A DNA stretch of 64,000 nt, from NCBI GenBank assembly GCA_036156195.1, contig JAYZUZ010000011.1:372001-436000 (forward strand), read 5' to 3'. Position 1 is the stretch's first letter. Every line of letters starts with the position of its first letter. Positions 1 to 8,505 of the stretch are shown here, piece by piece. The notes beneath the pieces were generated by a model. That model did no database searches, was not told the origin of the DNA, and saw only the letters and a program-made list of their open reading frames with translations. The position numbers and the translations under genes are program-made. The stretch is from Abyssibacter sp036156195 (GTDB taxonomy: Bacteria > Pseudomonadota > Gammaproteobacteria > Nevskiales > OUC007).

Positions 1-54
1 CAGGCTTTGTCGGCCGCGACCGGTTTCGATGCTGCGCACAGGCCAGTCAATCAT
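1..54 (-). CDS. 5' fragment of an unidentified gene
   Basis: An ATG 7 nt after the kefB-like stop opens a frame that stays open to the window edge (18 codons, beginning MIDWPVRSIETG). The tight spacing suggests it is the next gene of the same minus-strand operon. It does not resemble the start of KefF, the usual antiporter partner. Too little is visible to identify it. Confidence 0.45.
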   Translation of the reverse strand, partial: MIDWPVRSIETGRGRQSL

Positions 55-61
55 CACTGCC

Positions 62-1834
62 TCATCCCTTCTTCGTGTGTTGGGTATTTTCCTCAGCGAA
101 CAAGCGCTCGAGTTCACCCGCGGACTGCTGTGCGAGTTCGATCATTTTGTCGAGGTCGTCATGTGAACCATAAGCCTCGAACAATCGCTGCTCGTCCTTC
201 TCGGCAAAGGTCTCGGTCGTATACCGCACCTGCGCCTCGGACAAACCCAGGCCGCGGAGGACCTCGCCTGCCGCTCGCACGCTGGTATCAAAGGTATCGC
301 GCAGCACGTCACGAATACCCAACTCCATCAGCTTGTAGGCGTGGCTGCGGTTACGCGCACGGGCGATGATGCGCAGTGACGGCGCCATCTCACGAACCGC
401 CTTGGCGATCCGCAGCGAAGCCGGCTCGTCCTGTACCGCGAGCACGAACAGGTCGGCATGCTCCACACCGGCTGCGCGCAGCAGCTCGGGCCTGGATGCA
501 TCGCCGTAGTAAGTCCGGTTCCCGAATCGTCGGACAAAATCGACATGATCCGCGTCCAGCTCCAATGCCGTGAACGGAATACCCCGCGCCCGCAGCACGC
601 GACCGATGATCTGACCAAAACGCCCGAAGCCTGCGATCACCACCCGGTGATGTTCGCTGGCAATGTGATCGAACGGTCGCTGCGCATGGGGCAACCAACG
701 CGCAAGCCAACGATCGTTGATCAGAAAAAGCATCGGTGTCAGCGCCATGGACAGCGTCACCGCCACGATGAGCGTATCGGCCACGGCCGGTGCCAGCACC
801 GCTTCGTTGACCATGACCGCAAACAGCACGAAGGCGAACTCACCGCCCTGGGACAAGGCCACCGCCAAACTGCGGGCACTTCGACGCTCCAGACCTGCCG
901 CGCGGCCGACCAGCCACAGCACGCCCGCCTTGACCGCAGTGAGCCCCAGCGCGATTGCTGCAATCAAGGCGGGCTGCTCGACCAGCAAGCCAAGATCCAC
1001 ACCCATGCCCACCGAAATGAAAAACAAGCCGAGGAGCAGCCCCTTGAAGGGCTCAATATCTGCCTCCAGCGCGTGGCGATACTCGGAATCGGCCAACAAG
1101 ACGCCGGCCAGAAACGCGCCCAGCGCCATGGATAGGCCCGCCCACTCCATGGCCAGGGCCGTGCCCGTCACCACCAGCAAGGCCATCGCGGTGAATATCT
1201 CGTTCGTCCGGGCGGCTGAAACGGTCCGCAGCACAGGCCGGAGCAGATACCGGCCGCCCACGATGACGGTGACAATGACTGCGACGGTGCGCAGCAGCGC
1301 CAGTGGATCAAACCCCTGTTCGCCGTGTGGCGAGAACAATGGGATGACGGCCAGCAACGGGATGACCGCCAGATCCTGCATGAGCAGAATCGCAAACGCC
1401 GCCCGACCGTGGTGAGTGGTGAGTTCCTCGCGCTCGGCCAGGACTTGCAGGGCAAACGCGGTCGATGACAGTGCCAGCACCAGGCCAACAAGAATCGCAG
1501 GCGTGGCAGACAAGCCGATGAAGTAGGCCACGGCGGCCAGTGGCAGTGCGGATAACAGGATCTGTGCAGACCCGTTCACAAAGATAGGGCGGCGCAGTGC
1601 CCACAGCCGTGAGGGCTGCAATTCCAGGCCAATAATGAACAGCAGCAGCACCACGCCAAACTCGGCGAAATGCATGACCTCGTGTACATCGCCGACCAGC
1701 CCCAGCACCGAAGGCCCGATCACCACGCCTGCAACCAGATAGCCGATAACGGCCCCCACGCCGAGCAGTCGGGCCAGCGGCACGGCCACCACCGCCGCCG
1801 CAAGAAAGATCACTACGTCGTGGAGCAGGCTCAC
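62..1834 (-). CDS. KefB/KefC-type monovalent cation:proton antiporter (CPA2) with RCK domain
   Basis: A 590-aa inner-membrane antiporter that exchanges K+ (or Na+) for H+. The N-terminal ~380 residues are a run of hydrophobic helices typical of the Na_H_Exchanger fold. After it comes a cytoplasmic TrkA-N/RCK nucleotide-binding domain with the Rossmann signature VVIAGFGRFGQ and an acidic residue at the end of the second strand (ALELD). The C-terminus is a short helical tail. I chose the GTG at 1834 because it forms a GTGA overlap with the stop of the upstream L,D-transpeptidase; an upstream extension is not homologous. Electrophile-gated Kef function is known for the family, but no KefF-like partner is visible, so the substrate and gating are unproven. 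Confidence 0.9.
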   Translation of the reverse strand: MSLLHDVVIFLAAAVVAVPLARLLGVGAVIGYLVAGVVIGPSVLGLVGDVHEVMHFAEFGVVLLLFIIGLELQPSRLWALRRPIFVNGSAQILLSALPLAAVAYFIGLSATPAILVGLVLALSSTAFALQVLAEREELTTHHGRAAFAILLMQDLAVIPLLAVIPLFSPHGEQGFDPLALLRTVAVIVTVIVGGRYLLRPVLRTVSAARTNEIFTAMALLVVTGTALAMEWAGLSMALGAFLAGVLLADSEYRHALEADIEPFKGLLLGLFFISVGMGVDLGLLVEQPALIAAIALGLTAVKAGVLWLVGRAAGLERRSARSLAVALSQGGEFAFVLFAVMVNEAVLAPAVADTLIVAVTLSMALTPMLFLINDRWLARWLPHAQRPFDHIASEHHRVVIAGFGRFGQIIGRVLRARGIPFTALELDADHVDFVRRFGNRTYYGDASRPELLRAAGVEHADLFVLAVQDEPASLRIAKAVREMAPSLRIIARARNRSHAYKLMELGIRDVLRDTFDTSVRAAGEVLRGLGLSEAQVRYTTETFAEKDEQRLFEAYGSHDDLDKMIELAQQSAGELERLFAEENTQHTKKG

Positions 1835-2334
1835 GGCCGGATATCCACGGGCGTGCCGACTGGAACCCGGTCCCACAACACCTCGATCTGGGCATCGGTC
1901 ACCGCGATGCAGCCGTCGGTCCAGTCAGACAGGGGGTGGTGCACCGCAGGTGGCGGTGCATTGGGCCCGATGCCGTGAATCATGATCTGCCCACCGGCCG
2001 GCACGCCCAGGGCGTCTGCCAGCATCTGGTCAGCCAGCGATGGATACGACACCTGAAGGGCCAGGTGGAAACGACTGGCGCGCAGTCGACTGCGAATAAA
2101 ATATCGCCCCTCCGGCGTCTTGCCATCGCCTTGCTGGCGTTTGGCGCCAATCGGGTTGCGTCCCAGCGCAATCGGATACTCCAGCACTGCGTGCTCGCCT
2201 TCAAACAGCGTGAGCGTGCGCGCGCTCTTGTCGATCTGCAGCCAGGTCTGCTCACCCGCCATCCCGGGGAAGGAGCAGCAGAAAACGATGAGTAGTAGCC
2301 CGAGGCGACGGAGGGTAGGAACAAGTGGGTGCAT
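1831..2334 (-). CDS. L,D-transpeptidase family protein (YkuD domain), exported
   Basis: A 167-aa protein with an N-terminal signal sequence (hydrophobic LGLLLIVFCCSF, cleavage near GMAG) followed by a single YkuD domain. The catalytic signature is present as IMIHG about 20 residues before SDWTDGCIAV, with the Cys nucleophile inside DGC. Family members form 3-3 cross-links in peptidoglycan or attach proteins to it from the periplasm. The ATG at 2334 was chosen because it gives the signal peptide. The stop overlaps the antiporter's GTG by 4 nt. It is divergent from the GNAT gene with only 37 bp between the starts. Confidence 0.88.
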   Translation of the reverse strand: MHPLVPTLRRLGLLLIVFCCSFPGMAGEQTWLQIDKSARTLTLFEGEHAVLEYPIALGRNPIGAKRQQGDGKTPEGRYFIRSRLRASRFHLALQVSYPSLADQMLADALGVPAGGQIMIHGIGPNAPPPAVHHPLSDWTDGCIAVTDAQIEVLWDRVPVGTPVDIRP

Positions 2335-2371
2335 GCGGGCATTATCACACCGAGCCTCAACCGTCCGCAGC

Positions 2372-2875
2372 ATGTCCTTCCGAATCCGCCCCATCACTGC
2401 CGCGGACAACCCAGCCATGGCGCAGATCATCTGGACTGCGCTGGCTCAATTCGACGCCTGTGGAGATGGCTTTGCCGGGCAGGACCCGGAAACCCGCGAG
2501 CTGGCAGCGGCCTATTCGCGCCCCCGGCACGCCTACTTTGTGGCCGAGATCGATGGCCAAATCGTCGGAGGAGCGGGCGTTGCCCCATTGGCAGGCGGCA
2601 GTATCGACACGGCCGAACTGCGCAAGATGTACCTGCAAATGTCCGCGCGAGGCCGGGGTATTGGTCGCGCGCTGCTAGAGCGGTGCCTGACAGCGGCCAG
2701 GGCCCTGCAATTTGCACGCATCTACCTGGAAACCCTGGACAGCATGACGGCCGCCCGTCGACTCTACGCGGCAGCCGGATTTCAGGCATTGGACCAACCG
2801 CTGGGCCAGACGGGGCATCACGGCTGCAACCGCTGGATGTTGCGCCCGCTGCATTCGCCCGCTCAGCCGACCTAG
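2372..2875 (+). CDS. GNAT family N-acetyltransferase
   Basis: A 167-aa single-domain acetyltransferase. Visible family features are the N-terminal strand FRIRPITAADN, the beta-4 strand segment ELRKMYLQMSARGRGIGRAL carrying the acetyl-CoA pyrophosphate loop (RGRGIG), and the C-terminal YLETLDSMTAARRLYAAAGF alcove. Such proteins transfer acetyl from acetyl-CoA to small-molecule amines or protein N-termini; the substrate cannot be told. The ATG at 2372 starts the domain directly. The stop overlaps by 4 nt the stop of the convergent lipoprotein gene. Confidence 0.87.
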   Translation: MSFRIRPITAADNPAMAQIIWTALAQFDACGDGFAGQDPETRELAAAYSRPRHAYFVAEIDGQIVGGAGVAPLAGGSIDTAELRKMYLQMSARGRGIGRALLERCLTAARALQFARIYLETLDSMTAARRLYAAAGFQALDQPLGQTGHHGCNRWMLRPLHSPAQPT

Positions 2876-3657
2876 GCGTCGCGCTCCCAGCGCACGAGCC
2901 GACGCGTGGTCATCGTCCGATCACGGCGCCGTGCATCAAAGACCGGCATACCCACCTCGGTGGAGAAATGCGCCTCGCGCCGATGCTCAACCCCGTCCGG
3001 GTCCACCTCCAGGACCTGAATCACCCAGACCGGGTGCTGCAGCTCAACACCGGTGTAATTGCCTGGCGCCACCTGCCGATCCACGCGCAGGTCATAGGCA
3101 AACTCCAACGTCTGGGCCTCACTCCGCTGCCCTGCGCGCTCGACTTGGTAGTGACGGGTGGCCTCGAACTGCAGCCGGTTTCCGACCGCGAGTGGAAACA
3201 GCGCGCCGGTGACCTGGGCCACCTCCGCGACATAGCTGCGGGTAATGGTCTCGGGGGCAGTGTCCGTCTCGGGGGTGTAGGCGTAGGTCAGTAAGTCGAA
3301 TAAATCGGCGACCTGCACAGATTCCTCAACCGCATGGCGATTCGAGTCGGCAAAGGTGTATTCCGAGCGCATACGGAGCATCCCGGCCCGCGAACCCTGA
3401 CGGATGGCGAGCTCGAACAGGTGCTCCACCGGCACCGGATGCTCGGGGGATTCAATGTCCTGCAGATAGCTGAGCTTGGAAAAACTGGCGGCCGGGATGG
3501 GGCCAAAGAGCGCCTCGACGGGAAAATCCTCCGCGATCAGCTCAAAGCTCGGCACCCCCGGAAACAAGGGCGGCGGCTGGTCGGACTGCTTCGACCCACA
3601 GGCCGTCAGGCACAACAGGAGCGCGGGCCACAGCCAACGGGTGGCGACAGGGTTCAT
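2872..3657 (-). CDS. hypothetical lipoprotein
   Basis: A 261-aa protein with a clear lipobox (LCLTACGSK, acylated Cys about residue 20), so it is predicted to be anchored to the inner or outer membrane from the periplasm. The mature part is mixed hydrophilic with no transmembrane segment. It ends in a beta-rich region rich in Arg and Thr. I do not recognise a domain. It overlaps the convergent GNAT by 4 nt and stands alone, so the context says little. Confidence 0.75.
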   Translation of the reverse strand: MNPVATRWLWPALLLCLTACGSKQSDQPPPLFPGVPSFELIAEDFPVEALFGPIPAASFSKLSYLQDIESPEHPVPVEHLFELAIRQGSRAGMLRMRSEYTFADSNRHAVEESVQVADLFDLLTYAYTPETDTAPETITRSYVAEVAQVTGALFPLAVGNRLQFEATRHYQVERAGQRSEAQTLEFAYDLRVDRQVAPGNYTGVELQHPVWVIQVLEVDPDGVEHRREAHFSTEVGMPVFDARRRDRTMTTRRLVRWERDA

Positions 3658-3840
3658 GCCGGCAAGTCCTTCGCATAATGAATGGGCAGAGGCTAGGCAA
3701 TGCCCGGGAAAAAGTCACGAGCGCCACGCAAAACTGCAGCTTGGTCCACGCTGCGACCAGCCCCCGCACGGCCCACCCTTTCTGCAAGGCCATGGCACGG
3801 TCTACACTGCGGGCAGCTTCAGCTGGAGAGATTCGGCGCC

Positions 3841-4440
3841 TTGGTCACCACGGACGTTCCGCTCTTCCCGCTCTCTGGCCTCGTCATGCCAGGCGGGCTG
3901 ATGCCGCTGCGCATCTTCGAGACTCGCTATCACGACATGGTGCGTGACTGCATGCGGGGGGGCACGGGCTTCGTCGTGGTTCTGCTCGCGGCCGGCCAGG
4001 AAACCGGGCGCGAGGGCCGCCCCCACGAAGTCGGCACCTATGTGGAGATCATCGACTTCGAATCACTGGACCATGGATTTCTCGGCATCGTCTGTCGGGG
4101 GCAGCACCGGGTGCGCATACTCTCACCGCACCAGACCCGTACAGGCCTGTGGGTCGGGGATACCGAGGCCTATGGTGACGAGCCCGATGGTGCGGTTCCC
4201 GAGTCTTACGAGCACCTCGCGGATCTGGCCCTGCAACTCGTCACCGAGCTGGGGCCGCCCTTTGATCTGGACGCGCCACAACCCCACAACGCACGCTGGG
4301 TGAGCAGCCGCCTCACCGAACTGTTGCCGATTCCCGGTTCAGCCAAGCAACAGCTGCTGGAGTTGCGGGACCCGATTGCCCGACTCCACCAAATCGCCTG
4401 CTTTGTTCAGCAAATGGTTCGGGCACGCCCCGGCAGCTGA
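3841..4440 (+). CDS. LON peptidase substrate-binding (LON N-terminal) domain protein
   Basis: A 199-aa stand-alone LON substrate-binding domain without ATPase or protease parts. The diagnostic start is VPLFPLSGLVMPGGLMPLRIFETRY, read here in two stretches: VPLFPLSGLVMPGG, then PLRIFETRYHDMV. The middle carries the G-x-x-x-EI-x-D-F pattern and ends with a helical bundle. A TTG at 3841 is the best start: GGAGAG lies 10 nt upstream, and the ATG further upstream would add a non-homologous 47-residue extension. Family members in gammaproteobacteria are of unknown function; protein binding is inferred from the fold. Confidence 0.82.
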   Translation: MVTTDVPLFPLSGLVMPGGLMPLRIFETRYHDMVRDCMRGGTGFVVVLLAAGQETGREGRPHEVGTYVEIIDFESLDHGFLGIVCRGQHRVRILSPHQTRTGLWVGDTEAYGDEPDGAVPESYEHLADLALQLVTELGPPFDLDAPQPHNARWVSSRLTELLPIPGSAKQQLLELRDPIARLHQIACFVQQMVRARPGS

Positions 4441-4441
4441 G

Positions 4442-4473
4442 GGCCAAGGGGCTTGCCGTAACGCCCCCTGGCC
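4442..4473. terminator. hairpin between convergent genes
   Basis: Inverted repeat GGCCA-a-GGGGC, 10-nt loop, GCCCC-c-TGGCC. It lies between the stops of the LON-domain gene and the von Willebrand lipoprotein gene. There is no U-tract on either side, so its use as a bidirectional terminator is only plausible. Confidence 0.4.
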
Positions 4474-4488
4474 ACCCCGCCACATCGC

Positions 4489-6492
4489 TTACTGCATCGA
4501 TTCGCCGGATTCGCCCGACTCGATGTACTGGTAACGCACGACGATGGCCGCACCTTCACCCGGCACAGCGGTGCCTCGGAAGACGATGCTGTTGCTGCCG
4601 GCCACGTATTGCCAGCCATTGTCGACATCCTCGGGAACCTCGGCGCCATCAACGGTCACGATAAGCGTGCTTGAGATCGGGGTCTCATCCAGTTGGAACA
4701 GGCTGGCCGCCCCCCCCGCATTGGTTGCGATGGCGTTCATGATCGCCGGGAACTGGCTCGTGTCGGCAATACTGGCCGTCGAGCCGCCTGTCGCCAGGGC
4801 CAGATCGTCATAGTCCCCTGGGCTGCCTTCGTTGATGATGGCGTACACCGGGTAGGAACGATCGATGAACAGGTTGTCCGACGGATCGAAGCTGGTACCG
4901 GCATAGCCTGAGTACTGATCAGGCTCGTCGCTCAGCATCACCACCGACAGGCTGGCGCCCGTCCGCGGATAACCGGCCAGCGTGCTGCTGCCGTCCTCGG
5001 CATCCCCGAGTGCGGTGGACAGCAACGAGCGTTCGGCCCAGTAAATGCCGGACTCCCGACCACTGCCGGAGGTGCCGGCTACAGCGTCCTGCTCGAACTG
5101 TGTCGTATCCGCCGTATAGCCCACACCGCGTAGCGTCTGCCGATCGGTGGTAATGGTGCCGATGCGGAAGTCCAGACCGGATGAGGTAATCACGCTGATG
5201 AAGTCGGCAGCCGCCTGGGACAAGGCCGCCTGCTCGTTCCCCATGCTGCCGGAGTTGTCCACGACAAACAGGAAGTCGGCCAGCCCGCCGGAACCGCTGC
5301 CCACGAACTCATCGGCGGCCTGCGCACGGCTCGACTCGGCCGTCCCCACATTGGTCCCGTCGGTCACACCCCGGGTCACGGCCTCGTAGCGCTGCTTGAC
5401 CTGATCGATCACCGTGGAAACCAGCACCACGACATCGTCCGGCGAGTAGAAACACACCGACAGACGGAATTCGTAGGCTGTGGATTCACCCTCCGACGGC
5501 ACCGACGCCGGGAAGGCGGTGAGTTCGCCGCCCTCGGCATTCAGTCCGATCAGTTCAACCAGTGAGCGGGTCAGCGCGGTCGGGGTGGCAGCGTCGGCAA
5601 GATCCAGGGCGAAGCGGCCAACGGCACAGGCACGCGTTACGGCGGTGGAGATATTCGTCAGAGCGAAACCGGGTTGCGCGCTGACGAGATTGCGCAACTG
5701 ATCCAGTTCGGACCGGGCGTTGGATCCACGACCAAAATTGCGCCGCTGTGCGGCGAAACCACCCAGATCCCGTGGGCTGCGCATCTTTTGGGCGTCGGGG
5801 AGGCTGTTGGTTCCTGCAAAGAAGACCACCCCATCGAAGTCCCCGGTGGGTTGGTCGACAGGCGCTTCCAGCCCGTCCGGCAGAAAGATCTGATGCGCTT
5901 CGGTGGTCACCGCCGTCACGGGACGGACCGTGGGTTCGCTCACCACCAGCGTCATGCGCCGGATCTGTTCGACCTGGGCGCTGTCAGTCACCGTGACCTG
6001 GTAAACCAGCGTGTCGCCCGGCTCGGCGTCCGCAGGAATGACCACCGTCAGGGTCGCGCCCGTCTCCGTCAGCAGCAGCTGCCCCGTCACATCAAACCAG
6101 CTGTAGGTCAGGGCGGAGCCGCCGCTGCTGTCCGTCGCCGTCACCGTCAGGCTGACGGTTTCACCTGCCGCCGGCATGGCATTGCCTGCGACAAACGAAG
6201 AGATCAGGGGACTAGCGCCGGTCGGCAGGCTGCTGTTGCAAGACACCCGGGCGTCGTCCACCTCTTCAGTATCCAGCGTGCCGTTCCGGTTGTCGTCAAT
6301 ACCGGTTTGAATGATGGCGCCACCAAAGGCGCAGCGCCGGTCTTCCGGCGCGATGGTGGCGGCGACTGCCGTGAGTTGTTCAAACGCGAGAATGTCGACT
6401 TCGGATTCGCTGCACCCGACCGCCAACACCGCAGCCGAAATACCAAAACCCAGTCCCACGCAACGAATGGCGCGTTGCCCCATGCTGTCCAT
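4489..6492 (-). CDS. von Willebrand factor A domain lipoprotein
   Basis: A 667-aa predicted surface or periplasmic lipoprotein. A signal helix ends in the lipobox LAVGCSES (Cys27). It is followed by a short acidic EF-hand-like segment (GIDDNRNGTLDTEEVDD) resembling the DUF7151 region, a beta-rich Ig-like region with GETVSLTVTATDSSGG, and a vWA domain around residue 411 with an intact MIDAS motif (VVDNSGSMG, D-x-S-x-S). A beta-rich C-terminal tail closes it. The start ATG at 6492 has GGGAG 7 nt upstream; two other in-frame ATGs are close. vWA domains bind ligands through a divalent metal. No partner genes are adjacent, so the role is unknown. Confidence 0.85.
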   Translation of the reverse strand: MDSMGQRAIRCVGLGFGISAAVLAVGCSESEVDILAFEQLTAVAATIAPEDRRCAFGGAIIQTGIDDNRNGTLDTEEVDDARVSCNSSLPTGASPLISSFVAGNAMPAAGETVSLTVTATDSSGGSALTYSWFDVTGQLLLTETGATLTVVIPADAEPGDTLVYQVTVTDSAQVEQIRRMTLVVSEPTVRPVTAVTTEAHQIFLPDGLEAPVDQPTGDFDGVVFFAGTNSLPDAQKMRSPRDLGGFAAQRRNFGRGSNARSELDQLRNLVSAQPGFALTNISTAVTRACAVGRFALDLADAATPTALTRSLVELIGLNAEGGELTAFPASVPSEGESTAYEFRLSVCFYSPDDVVVLVSTVIDQVKQRYEAVTRGVTDGTNVGTAESSRAQAADEFVGSGSGGLADFLFVVDNSGSMGNEQAALSQAAADFISVITSSGLDFRIGTITTDRQTLRGVGYTADTTQFEQDAVAGTSGSGRESGIYWAERSLLSTALGDAEDGSSTLAGYPRTGASLSVVMLSDEPDQYSGYAGTSFDPSDNLFIDRSYPVYAIINEGSPGDYDDLALATGGSTASIADTSQFPAIMNAIATNAGGAASLFQLDETPISSTLIVTVDGAEVPEDVDNGWQYVAGSNSIVFRGTAVPGEGAAIVVRYQYIESGESGESMQ

Positions 6493-6755
6493 GCTAGTGC
6501 TCCCTGTCATGAGTCCGAGCCCGCTCCGGTCGAATGCCTCCTCCGGTTGCAGCCCCCAGCTACAACAGGCACCCCACAAACCGGCCGTTCAGGCCCGCGT
6601 ATGGTCCATGCGGGCGGGCGGTTAGTCCGCGTCCAAGACTCCTGCGGATCGTGTCCTGATTCAAGGCCCGCCGTCGGCTGAGCCACTGGCGGATCCGGCT
6701 TCCCGACGAACGGCGAGGCCACGCCCCCAACCGGTCTTTGCGCAATAATCCCTGG

Positions 6756-7331
6756 ATGGGGGACGCCGTCATTGCATTTCTTGGCCTGCTGGCCGCGCTC
6801 ATCGTGCTGGAGCCCTGGGTGCTGGCTCGTCTGACGCAGCCTCACTGGGCAGCCTGGTCGGTCCAGCACGTCATGCTGCCCCTGGCGCGTTCCAGCTGCG
6901 TACTCGCGTTTATTCTTCTGGGGTACCCCTCGGTGTTCGGGCTTGCCAGCGCACCACCGCTGACCCCGTTACTGTTGGAAGACGCGCGCTGGTCCCATTT
7001 GCTTAATCTGGGCTTTGCTGCCTCCATGTTGCTGCCGTTGCTCCCGACACTGGAACGCGCGCCGGGTGCCATTCTGCCCCTCCAAGGCTTTCTGCTCCTG
7101 GCGCTGCTGTTCCGTTGGGCCGTGCCCGAGGCGAACGCGGTGTCCCTGTGGCCTTCCGGCGAGGCCTGGGCGGCGCTGGCGCTGGCCGCGCTGGCACCCA
7201 TGGTGGCGCGGATGGCGTTGCCGGCAGCCATCGCCGGACACGAACAACGTCGCGACGCCTTGCTCATCCCGCTGCAACTGCCGCCCTTGCTGCTGTATGG
7301 CCAGGCATTGGGGCAGCAAATCCCCGGTTAG
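6756..7331 (+). CDS. hypothetical integral membrane protein
   Basis: A 191-aa protein with about five hydrophobic segments: near residues 5-25, 38-60, 85-100, 108-125 and 140-160. It has conserved-looking acidic residues in the loops (ALLEDARW) and a C-terminal amphipathic tail. I do not recognise the family. The ATG at 6756 was preferred to an upstream TTG; neither has a strong Shine-Dalgarno. The 263 bp upstream, back to the vWA gene start, hold no recognisable feature besides the two divergent promoters that must be there. Confidence 0.7.
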   Translation: MGDAVIAFLGLLAALIVLEPWVLARLTQPHWAAWSVQHVMLPLARSSCVLAFILLGYPSVFGLASAPPLTPLLLEDARWSHLLNLGFAASMLLPLLPTLERAPGAILPLQGFLLLALLFRWAVPEANAVSLWPSGEAWAALALAALAPMVARMALPAAIAGHEQRRDALLIPLQLPPLLLYGQALGQQIPG

Positions 7332-7408
7332 CCCAGCCCGGCCAGCGTAACGGGCCCACATCAGCGCCCGGGTCGCTGTATCCGCGTGCGAATCGATCGC
7401 GCATGGCC

Positions 7409-7432
7409 TAATATATGAGAATCATTCTCAAT
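7409..7432 (+). promoter_or_regulatory. promoter -10 element overlapped by a Fur box
   Basis: The perfect palindrome TGAGAATCATTCTCA (7416-7430), flanked by ATA and ATT, matches the classical Fur operator pattern of inverted GAGAAT/ATTCTC units. A good -10 hexamer, TAATAT (7409-7414), abuts it, so Fur-Fe(II) binding would cover the transcription start. The next gene is an Fe(III) importer, which is the expected target. No clear -35 is visible. Confidence 0.85.
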
Positions 7433-7443
7433 TGAATCCCAAC

Positions 7444-8478
7444 ATGCTGCGCCACACCGCTTTGCTGCTGGCTGCGACCGGACTCGCACTCACCGCCTGC
7501 TCGAAATCCTCTGACCGGGCCGGTGCAGACGCACCTCTCATCGTTTATTCCTCGCGCAATGAGCAGCTGATCAAACCGCTGTTCGACCGCTACACAGAAG
7601 AAACCGGCCAGCCCATTCAGTTCATCACCGGCAAGGAAGGCCCGCTGTTGCAACGCATGCGCAGCGAAGGCGCCGATAGTCCGGCAGACCTGCTGATCAC
7701 CGTGGATGCGGGCAATTTGTGGAAGGCCGCCGATGACGGCCTGCTGCAACCCGCGCGCTCCGATGTCATGGACGAACGCATTCCCGCGCATCTGCGTGAT
7801 CCGGCCGGCCTGTGGTACGGGCTGTCGGTGCGGGCGCGTACGATCATCTATTCCACCGAGCGGGTCGATCCCGATGCGCTGAGCACCTACGCCGCACTGG
7901 GCGAGCCGGCATGGAAGGGGCGCCTGTGCCTGCGCACGTCGCAAAAGGTTTACAACCAGTCGCTGGTCGCCATGATGATTTCCGCGCAGGGTGAGCCAGC
8001 GACGGAAACCGTGGTTCGCAGCTGGGTGGACAATCTGGCCGCCGAGCCGTTTTCCAATGACACAGCGGTCATGGAAGCAATCCTGGCCGGTCAATGTGAT
8101 GTCGGCATCGTCAACACCTACTATTTCGGCCGGATGCAGCGGGAAGACCCGGATATTGCGCTGGCGTTGTTCTGGCCCAATCAAAACGATTCGCTGGGTG
8201 ATTTGCGCGGTGTGCATGTCAACGTGTCGGGCGCGGGCATCACGGCGGCGACCGATCAGTTCGAGGCCGCACAGGCCTTTCTGGAATGGATGGCAGGCCA
8301 GGAAGCCCAGGAGATTCTTGCCGACGGCAATCTGGAATATCCGGCCAACCCCGCCGTGCCTTCCGACCCCCTGGTCAAGGCCTGGGGCGATTTCGTCCCG
8401 AATGTGATCAATGTGTCGGAAGCCGGCAAACTCCAGCCTGCAGCCGTCAAGCTGATGGAGCGCGCGGGCTACCACTAG
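7444..8478 (+). CDS. fbpA: Fe(III) ABC transporter substrate-binding lipoprotein
   Basis: A 344-aa periplasmic iron-binding protein of the FbpA/FutA/IdiA class (extracellular solute-binding protein 1). A signal sequence ends in the lipobox LALTACSKS (Cys19), so the protein is tethered rather than free. The domain opens with LIVYSSRNEQLIKPLF. The paired tyrosines that coordinate ferric iron in this family are present as NTYYFGRM (Y226-Y227). The ATG at 7444 lies 13 nt downstream of the Fur box; there is no good Shine-Dalgarno, so the leader is very short. It is the first gene of fbpABC and is repressed by iron by inference from the operator. Confidence 0.93.
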   Translation: MLRHTALLLAATGLALTACSKSSDRAGADAPLIVYSSRNEQLIKPLFDRYTEETGQPIQFITGKEGPLLQRMRSEGADSPADLLITVDAGNLWKAADDGLLQPARSDVMDERIPAHLRDPAGLWYGLSVRARTIIYSTERVDPDALSTYAALGEPAWKGRLCLRTSQKVYNQSLVAMMISAQGEPATETVVRSWVDNLAAEPFSNDTAVMEAILAGQCDVGIVNTYYFGRMQREDPDIALALFWPNQNDSLGDLRGVHVNVSGAGITAATDQFEAAQAFLEWMAGQEAQEILADGNLEYPANPAVPSDPLVKAWGDFVPNVINVSEAGKLQPAAVKLMERAGYH

Positions 8479-8505
8479 TCGGCCGCCGACACGCCGAGCC
8501 CGCCC

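Noticed and set aside
5674..6681. 335-codon frame opposite the vWA lipoprotein
   Set aside because: The opposite strand encodes a complete lipoprotein with lipobox and MIDAS; this frame has no recognisable motif.
6580..6755. tRNA-like folding potential in the gap before the membrane protein gene
   Set aside because: No T-loop GTTCGA consensus with a matching acceptor stem could be drawn.
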